From Rhodamnia argentea (taxonomy: Eukaryota; Streptophyta; Magnoliopsida; Myrtales; Myrtaceae), in assembly GCF_020921035.1 (NCBI RefSeq), contig NC_063154.1, forward strand, positions 5,270,001 through 5,334,000: a DNA stretch of 64,000 nt, in the 5' to 3' direction. The notes beneath the pieces were generated by a model. The model saw nothing but the letters and a program-made list of their open reading frames with translations. It ran no database searches and was not told where the DNA came from. Position numbers and translations under genes: made by a program. Shown in pieces: positions 1-11,094 of the stretch (position 1 is the stretch's first letter; each line of letters begins with the position of its first letter).

Positions 1-1019
1 AAAAAAGTACTCGGGTTGACTCTTTTTTATTTTATCCTTTTAGACTGAGTAGCTATCCTTGATTGTCTCGATCCATGACTCAGATACAATGATTTTATTG
101 AAGAGCAACTCTGTCAAGTTTATTCACTAATTATCATCATACATGGCAAGGTTTTAAATAGGTCAAGTTTTGTCAAATATCTCAATAATAATAGCGGCTT
201 CGCACGTGGTTAGGATCCGTAGATCGATTAGTTTCCCATCGACACATTGGAGGGACGGAAAATGATTTCTCGAAGATAGTTTTTCTTCGAACAATTGGAC
301 TGTTGATCGGATATCATCAACTCGAATCATTTCACACATAGGACTCACATGACCAAAGTCTTAGATTGAAAACTGCCAATTGCCCTCATCTCGTGGATGT
401 CAAGTTCAACTATGGCAAGCTCTTCAAAGATTGGCGAGGACCGCCAAAAAAAAAAAAAAAGATCTCAAGAGATTGTCCACAAAATGCATGTTGAATTGAA
501 GGGGATGCTATTGTAATTCGCATGCTCGGACCTAGTCATGTCTTTAAAAAGCTTAACGAAGAGCTGGAAGCTAGGCTTTCGTAAGTATTTCCGATATTTC
601 CCTCCTACCAGAAAAAGCGAAAATAATTTGATAGAAATTGGGAGGCTCGAGAGCCAGCCTCGGATCGACATAAATAATTCTTGAGGTTTACAGCCCGCTC
701 CATTGGGCGACAAGCAAAAATAGCCTCAAATTGCAATGATATCTGAGTACTTCGTAACGAACAAAGCTATGTAGGAGTTACCCCAATTGTACATCGAATT
801 GAAGTGGATGATGCTATTGTAGTTCGAATGCCGAAATTGCACGCGATGGCCAAGCCATGATGTAGACAAGCTAAGGGGGAAGCCGTGTCGAATTCGGGCA
901 TGTCAACCTCGGTATTCGTCCGCAACCACAATTCTCCACTCACATCACTTTTCCCCTACCTGTTCCAAATTCAAATCTGACAAAGGCCTACCGCGATATA
1001 TGGCTGCATTCGAAATTAT
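1..1019. other. Gene-poor stretch with a short direct repeat
   Basis: No convincing gene is visible. A segment of roughly 45 bp near 483-525 recurs in diverged form near 788-832; both copies share a core reading GAATTGAAG(G/T)GGATG followed by GCTATTGTA(A/G)TTCG. Minus-strand reading of the first copy is open for about 80 codons, so this may be eroded coding sequence, but I cannot name a family. The rest is AT-rich spacer. Confidence 0.4.
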
Positions 1020-1485
1020 TAGACCTGTCAAAATAAATTATAAATATTTTTCTTATTTTTATTTGATGAGTTGAATTATTATACGAATTAATTATATTCA
1101 GTAATAGGATCATAAATGGGTTAAATGATAAAGTCTAAAATAATATAAATGTTAAATAAGTCGATAACTTGCTTAGCCCAATTTATTTAATGATTCTTTC
1201 TTCGCTCTCTCTCTCTCTCTCTCATCCTAATTTGATATCGCGCTCGCTTGCTCTGCGCTCTTATCTCGATTTGAGTATGAGTTCTTCTAGATTTGATTAA
1301 ATATAAAAGTATTTCAATAATATGTGTCAGGTATGGATTGGATATGATTGGGAATATGTCGGGTATGGATCACTAAATTTATATTGCAGAGAAATGGGTC
1401 AAAACAGGGCTAAATTGATCAATTTGAATCGGGCCATTTAGGACATGACCCAAATCCGATCCGATCTATTTATTTAACAGGTCTA
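1020..1485. mobile_element. Non-autonomous DNA transposon with TAGACCTGT ends
   Basis: The left end reads TAGACCTGTCAAAATAAAT and the right end is its inverted partner (ATTTATTTAACAGGTCTA), giving terminal inverted repeats of about 18 bp around some 466 bp without coding capacity. A related left end occurs at 14215. The TAG-type terminus resembles hAT-derived miniature elements, but I see no clear target-site duplication. A CT tract lies inside at about 1208-1224. Confidence 0.6.
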
Positions 1486-1563
1486 GCCATCACACACCGG
1501 TGAGTGACTTCGAGAACATATTGTTAGCACGAAACAACATTTCCTTCTCAATTCTCATAGTAT

Positions 1564-1975
1564 TAGGGGTGATCGGTTCCCCATCCGGTCTGATTCTCTT
1601 CAAAAATTGGAAATCGAATCGGTGGTCCCGACTTCTAATTTTTGAAATCGGATCTTGGACCAGCCACCTCGAGGATTGGGAATCGGACCGGACCGTTAGT
1701 CCGGGCGGTTCCAAACAATATAGGCTGTAACTTTGTTGAGTGGCTTCGGAAGGCAAGTATTGTTCTTTGTGGTACTGATGTCAGACTGGATGTGGGAGGT
1801 GACAAGGCATCGACCAGTGGAGTCGCAAAGTGGAAGAAGGAAAATTTCCCTTCTTTTTTCTTTTAACTTTTCTTCTGCTTTTTCTTCCGCCGCCCTTTAG
1901 AATCGGGAACTGAACCATCGATTCCAATCCGATCGGGGCAATCCCGATCCGAACGGTTCGATTTGCTCGCTCCTA
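1564..1975. mobile_element. hAT-like miniature element (TAGGGGTG...CGCTCCTA)
   Basis: The ends are imperfect inverted repeats (TAGGGGTGATCGGTTC at left; the right end read backwards starts TAGGAGCGAGCAAATCG). The flanks carry a probable 8-bp target duplication, CATAGTAT at 1556-1563 against CACAGTAC at 1976-1983, with 6 of 8 matching. The body is full of GGTTC/GAATCGG-type subterminal motifs and has no transposase. Eight-base duplications and TAG ends fit the hAT superfamily. Confidence 0.65.
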
Positions 1976-1983
1976 CACAGTAC

Positions 1984-3680
1984 TTGACGTTCATAGCTGC
2001 ACCATGATTTTGGTATAATGATTTCCCAGTGTATAAGTGTGAATCTTGTTCACACAACTTTTGGTGCGGAAGAAAAGCACGGCCAGATGTTGACATTCGA
2101 TGACAACAAATCCGTCAATGAGTTTCTTGTGGATAAATTGCTTTGGTATTTCACCGAGGTCAGAGTTGAATCACGACATGCAACTCGCCAAACAAATCGC
2201 AAGGTGGAGGAATCCGATACGTTCACTCGGAGAGATCATCAAGAGAGAATTCAAATTGGAGCCCGTCAATATAACCGGTTGGGTCCATCTTCACCAAAAA
2301 GATTTAAGCTAATGAGTTATAAGCCAATCATGACATATTAACTACTCCACACAATATCGGTTCACCGATGTAAGAATTTTTTAACCTAGCCCACACGTGT
2401 CGAGAACAAATACACACATGAATTTGCACCCATAACGGAATCTAGTACGATTCTAAAGCTCGTTTATTTCGTAGAAAATGAATGGTTTAGAAAATATTTT
2501 TGTAAAAGTGATTGCTTGTGTAGATATTACAAAAATAAATGGACAAAAATAATTTCACCGTCCATGGAAATGTTTCGTCAGTACCTTAGGGCGTGGTGCG
2601 TATGGTAACATTTTCGCTCTAGAAATCAACTTCTAATCGGAAGTTAATTTTTCTATTTTTGCTTCTGATTTTAGCATATGAAGAGAAGTGATTTTTTTTT
2701 TTACTTTTTCAAGTGGCTCTAAAACTACTTTTGGAGCAAAAAAAATGCTCTGCTCTAAGAGTAAACAAATACGATTGCATAATCAAACAGATTTATATAC
2801 TAGAAGTCGCGTTATCAAATCGATTTTTCATTTCAAAAATACTTTTGGAGCAAAAATTTTGCTCCAAAAGTGTTTTCATCCGTGCCGTTAAATACAATAA
2901 TCGCGAAATAAATAATCGCGAAATATATAACCAGATTTCGCGTATATTAATTAATTTATACACTGTCCTATGTTTTTCGTATTGGTTGTGGTTGATGGGA
3001 CCAGATGAGATAGTGTCCCGCGATGCTTTACGTGTAAAGACAAATGGTCAATTATTGCATGTCGAGTGGATGCCATTTGGTCCGATGCATGATCTTTCCT
3101 ACCTAGTACCTACACGTGTGATTTTTTTTTTTTTCTCTTCACTCGTTTACTCTAAACTAATATTCATCTGAAAAAATTTCATAGTAATAAATCACGACGC
3201 ATTTATCTAAAACTAATTTTTGTATTATAAAAACAAGCCGGATATCTAACATGATTTTTAACATAAACAAATACTAATATGAGATTGGACCCAAAAAAAA
3301 AAAAATACTAATATGAGTACTTTTTCCTTTTATCTATCTTATATTTACTCTTCTCGAGACTTTTCTTTTACATGTGATACTAGCTTCTTTATCCCATCAA
3401 TCTATTTATCAAAAGGGCCGCATATCTATTAAGCCATTGGATTAACTACATGACTGGCATATCTTTTTTGGACGAAAAGAAAATTGGATCAATTCCTGGG
3501 TAGTATCGGGAATCACAAAGTCGATTCTCGCCAGAAACTAATCATCCCTAATTCGATTTTTTTTTCAAATGATATTAAAAAATTCCATTATAATCAGTTT
3601 TTTTTTCTTTCTTTCTTTTTCTTTTTTGAGATGGTTCATTTTTAGCTAAAGTCCCGGCAGCAGTCAGTAATCACACACCC
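1984..3680. other. Intergenic, AT-rich, fragments of fold-back elements
   Basis: No gene is supported. Near 2455-2590 there is a fragment of the GCTCGTTTATTTC-type fold-back family, and near 2590-2890 a fragment with paired TTTTGGAGCAAAA motifs (about 2842-2875), related to 35945-36085. Poly-T runs and a TATA-like GGATATATCC at about 3684-3693 precede the first gene. Confidence 0.4.
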
Positions 3681-3777
3681 CAAAGGATATATCCAAAGAC
3701 TCTAACAAAACACTAGCTCACACGAGAACCTCAGCTCCTCCAACGGACGACTCCTCCTTCCACGAACAAACCAAACC

Positions 3778-5237
3778 ATGCCCTCCACACCACCACCACA
3801 ATCTCCCTCTCCTCCCACCGCCGCCGCCGACCTCCAGGCCCTCCTCGACGCCGCGCGGCCCTTCCTGCGCGGGGAGCTCGAGGTCGTCGACCCGCGCCTC
3901 CCCTCCCTTGTGGCCACCCTCCGCTCGGTCGGCGCCGGGGAGTGCTGGCACAAGCACGGCAGCTTCCTCGAGCACCTCGTCGACATCTACCGCGTCCTCC
4001 GCCTCTGGCGGGTCCCCGACGCCGTCTGCCTCTGCGGCCTCTTCCACTCCGCATACTCCAACTCCTACGTGAACCTGGCCATCTTCGACCCCAACACCGG
4101 CCGCGACGTCGTCCGCAGCCACGTCGGCGATGCCGCGGAGCGCCTGATCCACCTCTTCTGCATCATCCCTAGGCATACCATTATCCACGACGACCTGCTC
4201 TTCCGCTACGACGACGCGGAGCTCGTCGAGCACCTGAAGCTCTCGGAGATGTCCCTCCGGAGCGCCAAGGAGAAGGGGGTGTTCAGAGGCGACGAGGCGT
4301 GGCGGAAGAAGGTCCAGTCGCTGCTGCCCGCGGAGGGGATTAGGGTGAAGCACATAAAGACCGGAGAGGAGGTGCTCGTTTCGAGAAGGGTGATAGCGAC
4401 TTTCTTGATGATGACCATGGCAGATTTCAGCGACCAGCTCTTTGGATTTCAGGTAACGGGATGTCGGGTCGTGGTACTCGGATCTGTCAGTTTGGTCCGG
4501 CATGTTAGAAAACTTGTAGACAGAGGAGTCGATCGGTTAATTCGTAGTTGCTCAGCGTGAGAAATTTGACACCGTTTTTACTTTTTCAGGACATGCTGTT
4601 CGAGAACAGCGACGGGCGGTTGGAATTCACCGGGAACAATTTCTGGGCACTGTGGCCCGGGGATGGGAAGCCCGGGCTCTGGATGAACTCGATATCGAGG
4701 ATGGGGGCGGTGTACATGCTGGTGGTGAGAGAGGAAGAGATGTTCATGTTGGAGAGGAGGAAGAAGAGCAGCAAAAGCAACGCCGACTCGGAGCCGCCGG
4801 CGGAGGAAGAGCGGGACGAGGACATAGAGCTGGTGGTGCCGCCGGTGTTCGAGTCCTGCACGCGGGTGCTGGGCGCGAGGGAGCAGATCGAGGCGAGGGA
4901 CAAGTACTGGGAAGCGGTGTGCGAGGTGAGCGGAGGAGGAGGCGAGCAGTACGGGGCGGTGGAGCGGAGGCTGAGGGAGAGCGTGGAGAAGAACCCGTTC
5001 GTCGGGGAGCCGAGGGTGGTGCTGGGGCAGGTGTACCTCGGGGAAGGGCGGTACGAGGAGGCGGAGAGGGAGGCGGAGGCCGGGCTGAGGCTGCTGCTGG
5101 AGTGGGGGAGCCCGTGGGACAAGAGGACGTCGTGGGAAGGGTGGGTGGCGTGGGCCAGGGTGTTGCTCATGAAGGCCAGGGAGAGGTCTTGGCCCAACAC
5201 TTCCTGGGGTATCCTCAATTTGGGGCTCGTCAAGTGA
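3778..5237 (+). CDS. DUF6817-domain protein, copy A
   Basis: Two exons, 3778-4452 and 4590-5237, joined in phase 0 across a 137-bp GT-AG intron, encode 440 residues. The protein matches the plant/fungal DUF6817 family, whose biochemical role is unknown to me. The N-terminal two thirds is a helical domain with conserved histidines: CWHKHGSFLEH at residues 57-67 and GLFHSAYSNSYVNLAIF at 87-103. That spacing recalls HD-type metal phosphohydrolases, but this is inference. The second exon holds an acidic linker and a C-terminal helix pair resembling a single TPR (around NPFVGEPRVVLGQ). The coding DNA is strongly GC-rich, unlike its AT-rich surroundings. Its closest relative in the window is the copy at 16175, and a 3' remnant lies at 36829. 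The start is the first ATG of the conserved frame, just after a short leader. Confidence 0.88.
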
Positions 5238-5466
5238 TTTTCACTAAGGTTGTTGTCGTGAGTCATTTGGTGCGGTCGCGAGTGGTGCCCGTGCCTTAAT
5301 GCGTCAGATAAATAAGTGGTACGCACGCGCAGTTCATATCTTTCTCCACAATCTTCAGCTTTGGATATCCACTACTGTCTAGTGCTGCATATACTGTCTA
5401 GTGCTGCTCCTATATGCAAGTGAAACTGAAATAAAACCCTTATTTTAGCTTCCCCGATCGAAGCAA

Positions 5467-6016
5467 GGGTGCATTTGATTCGGTTTTGGCGAAAGCCTTT
5501 TGAACCCCCGGAGGCTCTTTGGGCAAACGCAAACGGCGGTTGGCAAATCAGTGGAGAGGTTTGGGAAAATGCAAATGGCCTTTGGCACAAGATAGGCTCG
5601 GAGGTGCTTTGAAATGCTGCATTTCCGGAATGCAAATACAATGTTTTTCTTCCAACTTTTCCCTCGTCGAACTTTCATAATTCAGGAAATGTTTCCACCT
5701 CAAGCAACCTCAATGGGCGAGGGTTCGAGTGCCGGCAAAGCCAAATCTGGCTACCAACAAGCCAATCTAGCCCCGGCCAACACACTTGGTGTTGCTTTGC
5801 AACCTCGAGCAAGGCTGGCCGTCGACCATTAGCCGGCAATCGATTTGACTCGCCGATGGCTATATTCCGCTAGCAAATGATTTGCAATTTTTCTTGAAAA
5901 AGAAATTTAGCAAAAGTCATCTACAAAGTGTAGTTTTTATCACGGATATCCCGTTCAGCCCAAAGTCCTTTACATTTTTCCAAAAAAATTTCCCCAAAAT
6001 CGAACCAAATGCACCC
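5467..6016. mobile_element. Tourist/PIF-Harbinger-like miniature element
   Basis: Terminal inverted repeats read GGGTGCATTTGATTCGGTTTT at left and AAAATCGAACCAAATGCACCC at right. The 3-bp flanks are CAA and TAA, close to the TAA/TTA target duplications of PIF/Harbinger elements. It is 550 bp long and non-coding, and sits between the DUF6817 and TatB genes of block A only, so it inserted after the duplication or was lost elsewhere. A related fragment lies at about 36507-36790. Confidence 0.65.
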
Positions 6017-6676
6017 TAAATCACCCTTTCAACAATGTATTGATGCTTTCCCTGGCTAAACAATTTTTTATCACTTGATGAGGAAAGAGCGGAATAGCAA
6101 GCCTTTGTCACATGAAACAATCGATCTTGTATCCTCCTCGGTTAGAGATAACTGCATTGTATCGTGCACATTTACCCTCGGATTGACTAGAATGTCATCG
6201 TAACAATGAATGTCAATTCAAAACTCAAAACCTTAATTCTCTTTCGGTCTCATTTGTGAATCACTTAACTAATTCTCTCCCAATCGATGTGAGACTCCGT
6301 GGCATTTTCACTGTCAATGATATGATGGATATACAAGGATGGTATGAAGGATGCATTTAATACAACTCAATGGTGGCATTGATTAGGCGAAAACATATGG
6401 TACGAGGGACTCTTATGTGATATTTCATAATTCCTCAGAGTTTAATATATGCTCTCTTTCTATTTTCCCAAATTCGGAGCGATAATCAGAAGGAGAAGTA
6501 ATAAGTAGATTTTGTGTGTCATTAATTTTCCTAGTGTTGAAAATAAGTTAAGTACTTAAGTTAACTCTTAAAGCTACTCTTTAGTTAATTAAAAGAATGC
6601 GAAGCTACTACCTCTTAAGAAAGAAAGTTAAGCTCAAAGGCCGAAAGTTCGGACGTGGCACGTGCAGCCTCAAGCC

Positions 6677-6682
6677 GGCCCA
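6677..6682 (+). promoter_or_regulatory. Site II-like element (GGCCCA) upstream of TatB copy A
   Basis: The hexamer GGCCCA is the reverse complement of TGGGCC, the Site II core known to be frequent in promoters of plant nuclear genes for mitochondrial proteins. It sits 160 bp before the TatB start, in a segment conserved among all three TatB copies (GGCCCATGGGTTGAACCG). The same hexamer is at 19645-19650 before copy B. In the pseudogene copy near 38169 it has become GGCCCG. Confidence 0.5.
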
Positions 6683-6841
6683 TGGGTTGAACCGATTGCC
6701 CCAATTGACCGACCCGTTAAATGTATCCGGCCCGTGCCCATCAGAACTCCATCTCGCTCTCTGTTCCTCTTCTTCTCCGGAAGTTCGTAGTCAGACCCAG
6801 AGAGACGCGGAAGCTGAGACCTCTCGACGATCAACAGCGAA

Positions 6842-6899
6842 ATGTTTGGACTTTCTTATGGCGAGCTCTTCCTCTTGATCGGAGCAACCGCTGCCCTTA

Positions 6900-6946
<47 letters not shown>

Positions 6947-8359
6947 GCTTTTACGTTCGTCCTCTCCGTTTCCGTCGGCGATGCGATGAGTCGAGTTTTC
7001 AATGGTGAACTGTTGACAGGACCCAAGGACCTTCCGATCATAGCGAGAACCGCGGGCCGGTTGGCGGGTCAAGCCATTGGATACGTTCAATTAGCCCGTG
7101 GGCAGTTCGATTCCGTCATGCAGCAGACTCAAGCCCGTCAGGTTGTTCCTTTTCCTCGTCCATACCATTGTCTCCGCCACGCGTTCCAGCGAAATTTTGT
7201 ATCGATTTAACGGTTCATTAGATTGCCGTTCGATTGTATATTGTCATTGGGAGGTTTGATAAGGTGGAGATTGTCAATCCAAGCGGTGATGAAGATTCGG
7301 AATAGAGTGGCAATGCACATTGTGAGAAAGAATAGGAGTTACATTCTGTTGATGTGAGCAGTGCACAGCAGAGTTTTGAGGCGTTCAGTTTGGTATCGAA
7401 CACATGAACTGGAACTTGTGAAAAATAGCTAAATTGCTGGAAAAAGACACCAATTTGGAAGATGTCGGATTGTCATTAGTCGAATAGTTGGGCTGTTACT
7501 TAGGCTAGGATGGTTTTCGCTCCACTTACAACTTCAATTGGACAATCAGGTGCACAAGGAGCTACAGGACACCATAGCCCAGTTGGAAGCCATACGCCAT
7601 GAAATCAGAAGCGTATCTTTCATGAATCCTGGCCCGTTAACTCGAAGGCTGGTGGATGATCCGAATAACACCTCTGTTAGCAGCGGTAATTGTTGATGAT
7701 TGTTTACTGAAAGCTGGTTGTTATAACTATTACGCATCTCTGATTCTCATGTTCTCTCTTTTGGTATATAGGTGACAAATTGCCCAAGGCACCTACAGAA
7801 GGAGATACGGAGATGACTAACTCCACGAAGGTTTTGTCTGACAGTATTATCGTTTTCATCTTTTAATGTCGCATAGTTTAATTGACTCTGAAATATTAAA
7901 CTTTTGGTAGGATTGCGGTACCACTGGATCCGACCTAACTAATATGCATAGCCAGGCAATCACATATGCAAAGTTGGCTGAATCACCAGCGATTAGGTCT
8001 GGTTCACCACAAAGCAGTACTGAGGCGGACAGGGTTGATGATGAATCTGGTTTTCCTACCGTTTTGCCCGTGTCAGCTGAAACTGCCGGTTTATTGCCAA
8101 ATCGGAAAGGTAAGCCTTTGTCAGAGGTTTGGTCATTGAGTTCTTGGCTGGCCTCCTGGATAAATTGAAGACTTTTTTTAATCAAGAAAGAAGTATTGGA
8201 GTTGTTCTGGTCGTATGCTGTTTAAATTGCATCCAATAAGTAGATCTCAAATGTTTGGCAGATGATGTAAAAGGATCTGACATTGTGCTAGAGGCTATGT
8301 TGGAAGCAGAGGTGGCTCGCAATGCCAAAGAATTTTTCTCTCAACCCAGAATCAAATAA
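6842..8359 (+). CDS. TATB: Mitochondrial-type twin-arginine translocase subunit TatB, copy A
   Basis: Six exons (6842-6902, 7020-7141, 7550-7685, 7772-7830, 7911-8109, 8262-8359) encode 224 residues. The N-terminus has classic TatB architecture: a membrane helix with Glu8, a Gly21-Pro22 hinge, then an amphipathic helix (GPKDLPIIARTAGRLAG). This aligns position for position with bacterial TatB. There is no transit peptide before the helix, unlike chloroplast Hcf106. The closest relative I know is the TatB reported in plant mitochondria (Arabidopsis At5g43680, from memory), which acts with mitochondrially encoded TatC in the inner membrane. Intron 1 splits the Gly21 codon and starts inside a CT microsatellite. 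The last residues differ from copy B because one C in a run of C's near 8347 is missing, so this copy ends SQPRIK rather than SQPQNQIKYE. It looks otherwise intact. Confidence 0.85.
6904..6943 (+). repeat. (CT)20 microsatellite at a 5' splice site
   Basis: A perfect CT dinucleotide run begins at the second base of TatB copy A intron 1, so the donor GT is itself the edge of the repeat. The corresponding run in copy B (19879-19899) is about half as long, and block C has lost it together with the splice site. Confidence 0.9.
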
Positions 8360-10107
8360 AATATGAGTGAGAAGGTATTTATAATTTTATTCAGGCCTGC
8401 TGTTGCTCTTAGTTTCTTGAGGAGAAGAGTTATAGGTTATAGTTATTCTTTGATTGGTGGGTGGATTCTGTTCAATTCACGCTGCTTATATGCTTGCATA
8501 TGATATAAGGATGGCTGTGCACTTGCATAGGATATATACAGACTTAATGTGAAAATTGGTTGGTGATGAGAGGGGACTTTGTTATGTCGAATCTTAGTGG
8601 AGGATAAGTGCAAGCATTTTGACCTTGAACATTTCTGTGTATGGTGATTCATGCTGTTTGTATTTAGATATACGGTGCGTTTGGTTCAGCTTTTTCAATG
8701 GGCTTTGGGGAAATGCAAAGGAGTTTAGATGTGAATGTGCATGCATAAACTTTTTGTTAGATAATTTATTTGTTAAATGATGTTCAGAGTGTCGTATTGG
8801 GTAAATCTTCTTCTGGAAGATGGTTGCGTTCAAAAAATATATTCGGCATATATTGGTGCTTACCTTCAGTTCTTTTGGATCCTTGTCCTTCTACTTTGTG
8901 CACAGCATGATGCTAGACCTTGCTGTGGATCAGTAAGTCGCAGAGTGTCAAAATGTTGGGTACTGGGGAAGGAAGGGCATGTCACTTCAACCATCATGAA
9001 GAGTTTTCCTTCCTCGCCCATGGGCAGACAATTTCAGAATTGTGGTTCTCACATGGGTGGGACTGTGGAACACTTTGAGAGCGCCTTTTACACCCCTTGG
9101 TTACCTACGTGTCCAGGTTGGAGGTTCTCGAGGCTGGAAATGTTGGTAGAGCAACGGTATCGACTAAAGAATGGAGAATTCAATTCCACCATGGGTCAGA
9201 TCAATTCAGTGATTGTTGCATTCCCCCTTTTGTGTATCTACTCCTTTCTTTGGCTTTTTCCCCATTCTTTAACTATGGCAGTTCTCAATTCTCTCTTATA
9301 TATAGTGGATTGTATGAACTTGCGGAAATTCGAATCGATTTATTCCTTTCACGGTTGCATGTTAAAGGCAGACGTGTTCCATTTGAAAACAAAGATCGGA
9401 CTTGAAACAACCGGAGACGACCATGATCTCTTTAAGCTACTGGGAAAGTAAAAAGGAATAGAGCGGGCGAGATTTTGCTGCAAAATGATCTTTGCATTCC
9501 CTCTTTTTGCTCAAGGAATTACGTACTTTTCCCTCTTTTAGCAGTCTGTGTCACGTTAGAACAGAAATTTTAACAGTGGGTCTTTTTATTGCTCGAGTAA
9601 AAGGGTTCATGCGCCATTTGAACAGTGGGGCGATTTCTATCACGACGGTGAAAGCTTGCGGATTTGGAATTGGGCCTTGGTTGTGGTCGATCCATCCAGG
9701 TGAACGAGTACAAAATGGGTCTTCAAGTTCCTAAATTATGCATCTCTCTGCGGCACTCCACGATAAAACTTAAGGTCACATCAATCTAATATCAGGGAAA
9801 GGTAGTCATAAGAAAACAAAGCTAGTGGAAATCCCATGTCATTGTCAGGTGCACCTATCAGAATTGGAAACAAAGGACCTCCGGCTTCTCCAATAACAAA
9901 AAAATATTTAAGATCAATGTCCCTTCCGTCTGGCTGGGGGTAGATCATGACATCCATGTGGTTCCCATGCAGGCAATCAGGAAAGACAAGAGAATCTTGG
10001 CAAGACCAGGTAAGACGAAGAGGAAGCAACTGTTAAAGATGCGTCAAGTACAAGAAGGCTTGTTTTGTTAGAGGGTTCCCTTCAAAGGTTGAAGGGAAAT
10101 CCCCGAT
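8360..10107. other. 3' flank of TatB A and 5' flank of the GST copy
   Basis: This stretch aligns in pieces with the matching flank of TatB copy B (21427-22420) and with the GST promoters (9680-9770 against 23795-23870; 9940-10090 against 25180-25330). A plus-strand reading frame of 224 codons (8777-9451) is open here, but the duplicate flank does not preserve it and it resembles no family I know, so I do not call a gene. A segment at 8881-8998 is inverted relative to block B. Confidence 0.55.
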
Positions 10108-11094
10108 ATGGCGGAGGAGGTGAAACTGTTCAAGACATGGTCAAGCCCATTTCCTTTGAGGGTCGTTTCGACACTGCAGCTCAAGGGCATTCAATCCGAA
10201 TCCGTCCTGGCAGATCTCTCCGAGAAAGGCGACCTTCTTCTTCGGTACAACCCGGTTTACAAGAAAGTACCTGTGCTTCTCCACAACGGAAGACCCATCT
10301 CAGAGTCCTTGGTAATTCTCGAGTATGTCGACGAGACATGGAAGTAATACCCGCTTCTCCCACAGGATCCTTATGCGAGGGCCATGGCACGATTCTGGGC
10401 CAAATTTGGTGATGACGAGGTAATTTACGATACACCGCGTAGCATTTGTTTCTCTTATGCACCATGCATGACGGTAAATGTTGATCCCAAGAAAGAGCTG
10501 TGTCTATTGACTTCATCAGACAATGTGGATTTAGAGAAGTCAGAGACAAATGTAACAGTGTGTTCATCATTGGAGCTTCGAAAAGTCTGCCCGAAACTAG
10601 TCACCAGAATAATGTACATACGGAGCTAAACTGACCTAAGTTGCGATCTTAAAGATTTTAGTGCAAACAGAACACCCAAATGGCGCATCTGTTAAAAATA
10701 TGTTTGATGTTGGGGGGAGGGAAGTTTGCAGGTTCTGCCATCAATAGTGACTGCTTTTAAAAGCGAAGGCAAAGAGCAAGAAGTAGCTCTTGCAGAGGCA
10801 AGTGAGCAACTGCAGAAGCTGGAAGAAGAGCTTAGAGGGAAGAAATTCTCTGGCTGAGACAACATCGGATATCTGGACATCGCACTTGGATGGTTGGCCT
10901 ATCTAGTTAGGGTCTTTGAGGAGATATCCAGCCTTGGAGTGCTTGATGGTGAGAGGTTTCCACTTCTATTTGCATGGTTGAAGGAGTTCTCAGATGCTTC
11001 AGCAATCAAAGATAGTTGGCCACCCCATGACAAGCTCATTGCCAATTTCGTTGCTCTTTGTCAAGCGCGTCGCCTGAAATGGTCATCAACTTGA
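10108..11094 (+). pseudogene. Tau-class glutathione S-transferase, nonsense-bearing copy
   Basis: Two exons (10108-10419 and 10732-11094) keep the start, both splice sites, phase and stop of the intact copies at 23972 and 25360. There are two in-frame stop codons: TAA after DETWK in exon 1 (about residue 80) and TGA within the KKFSGxDNIGY segment of exon 2, where intact copies have glycine. Apart from these the protein reads smoothly, including WSSP at the active site and the ESLVILEY glutathione-binding segment, so inactivation looks recent. Conserved upstream sequence shared with 25180-25330 suggests it was once driven like the third copy. It could still make a truncated thioredoxin-fold domain, which is not expected to be active. 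Confidence 0.85.

Noticed and set aside
3718-4503. Long minus-strand open frame of 261 codons opposite DUF6817 exon 1
   Set aside because: It is a shadow of the GC-rich coding strand: the same shadow appears opposite copy B, and codons track the sense frame.
6842-8359. TatB genes as chloroplast Hcf106
   Set aside because: The frame opens directly at the membrane helix with no transit peptide, and no upstream exon in phase was found.
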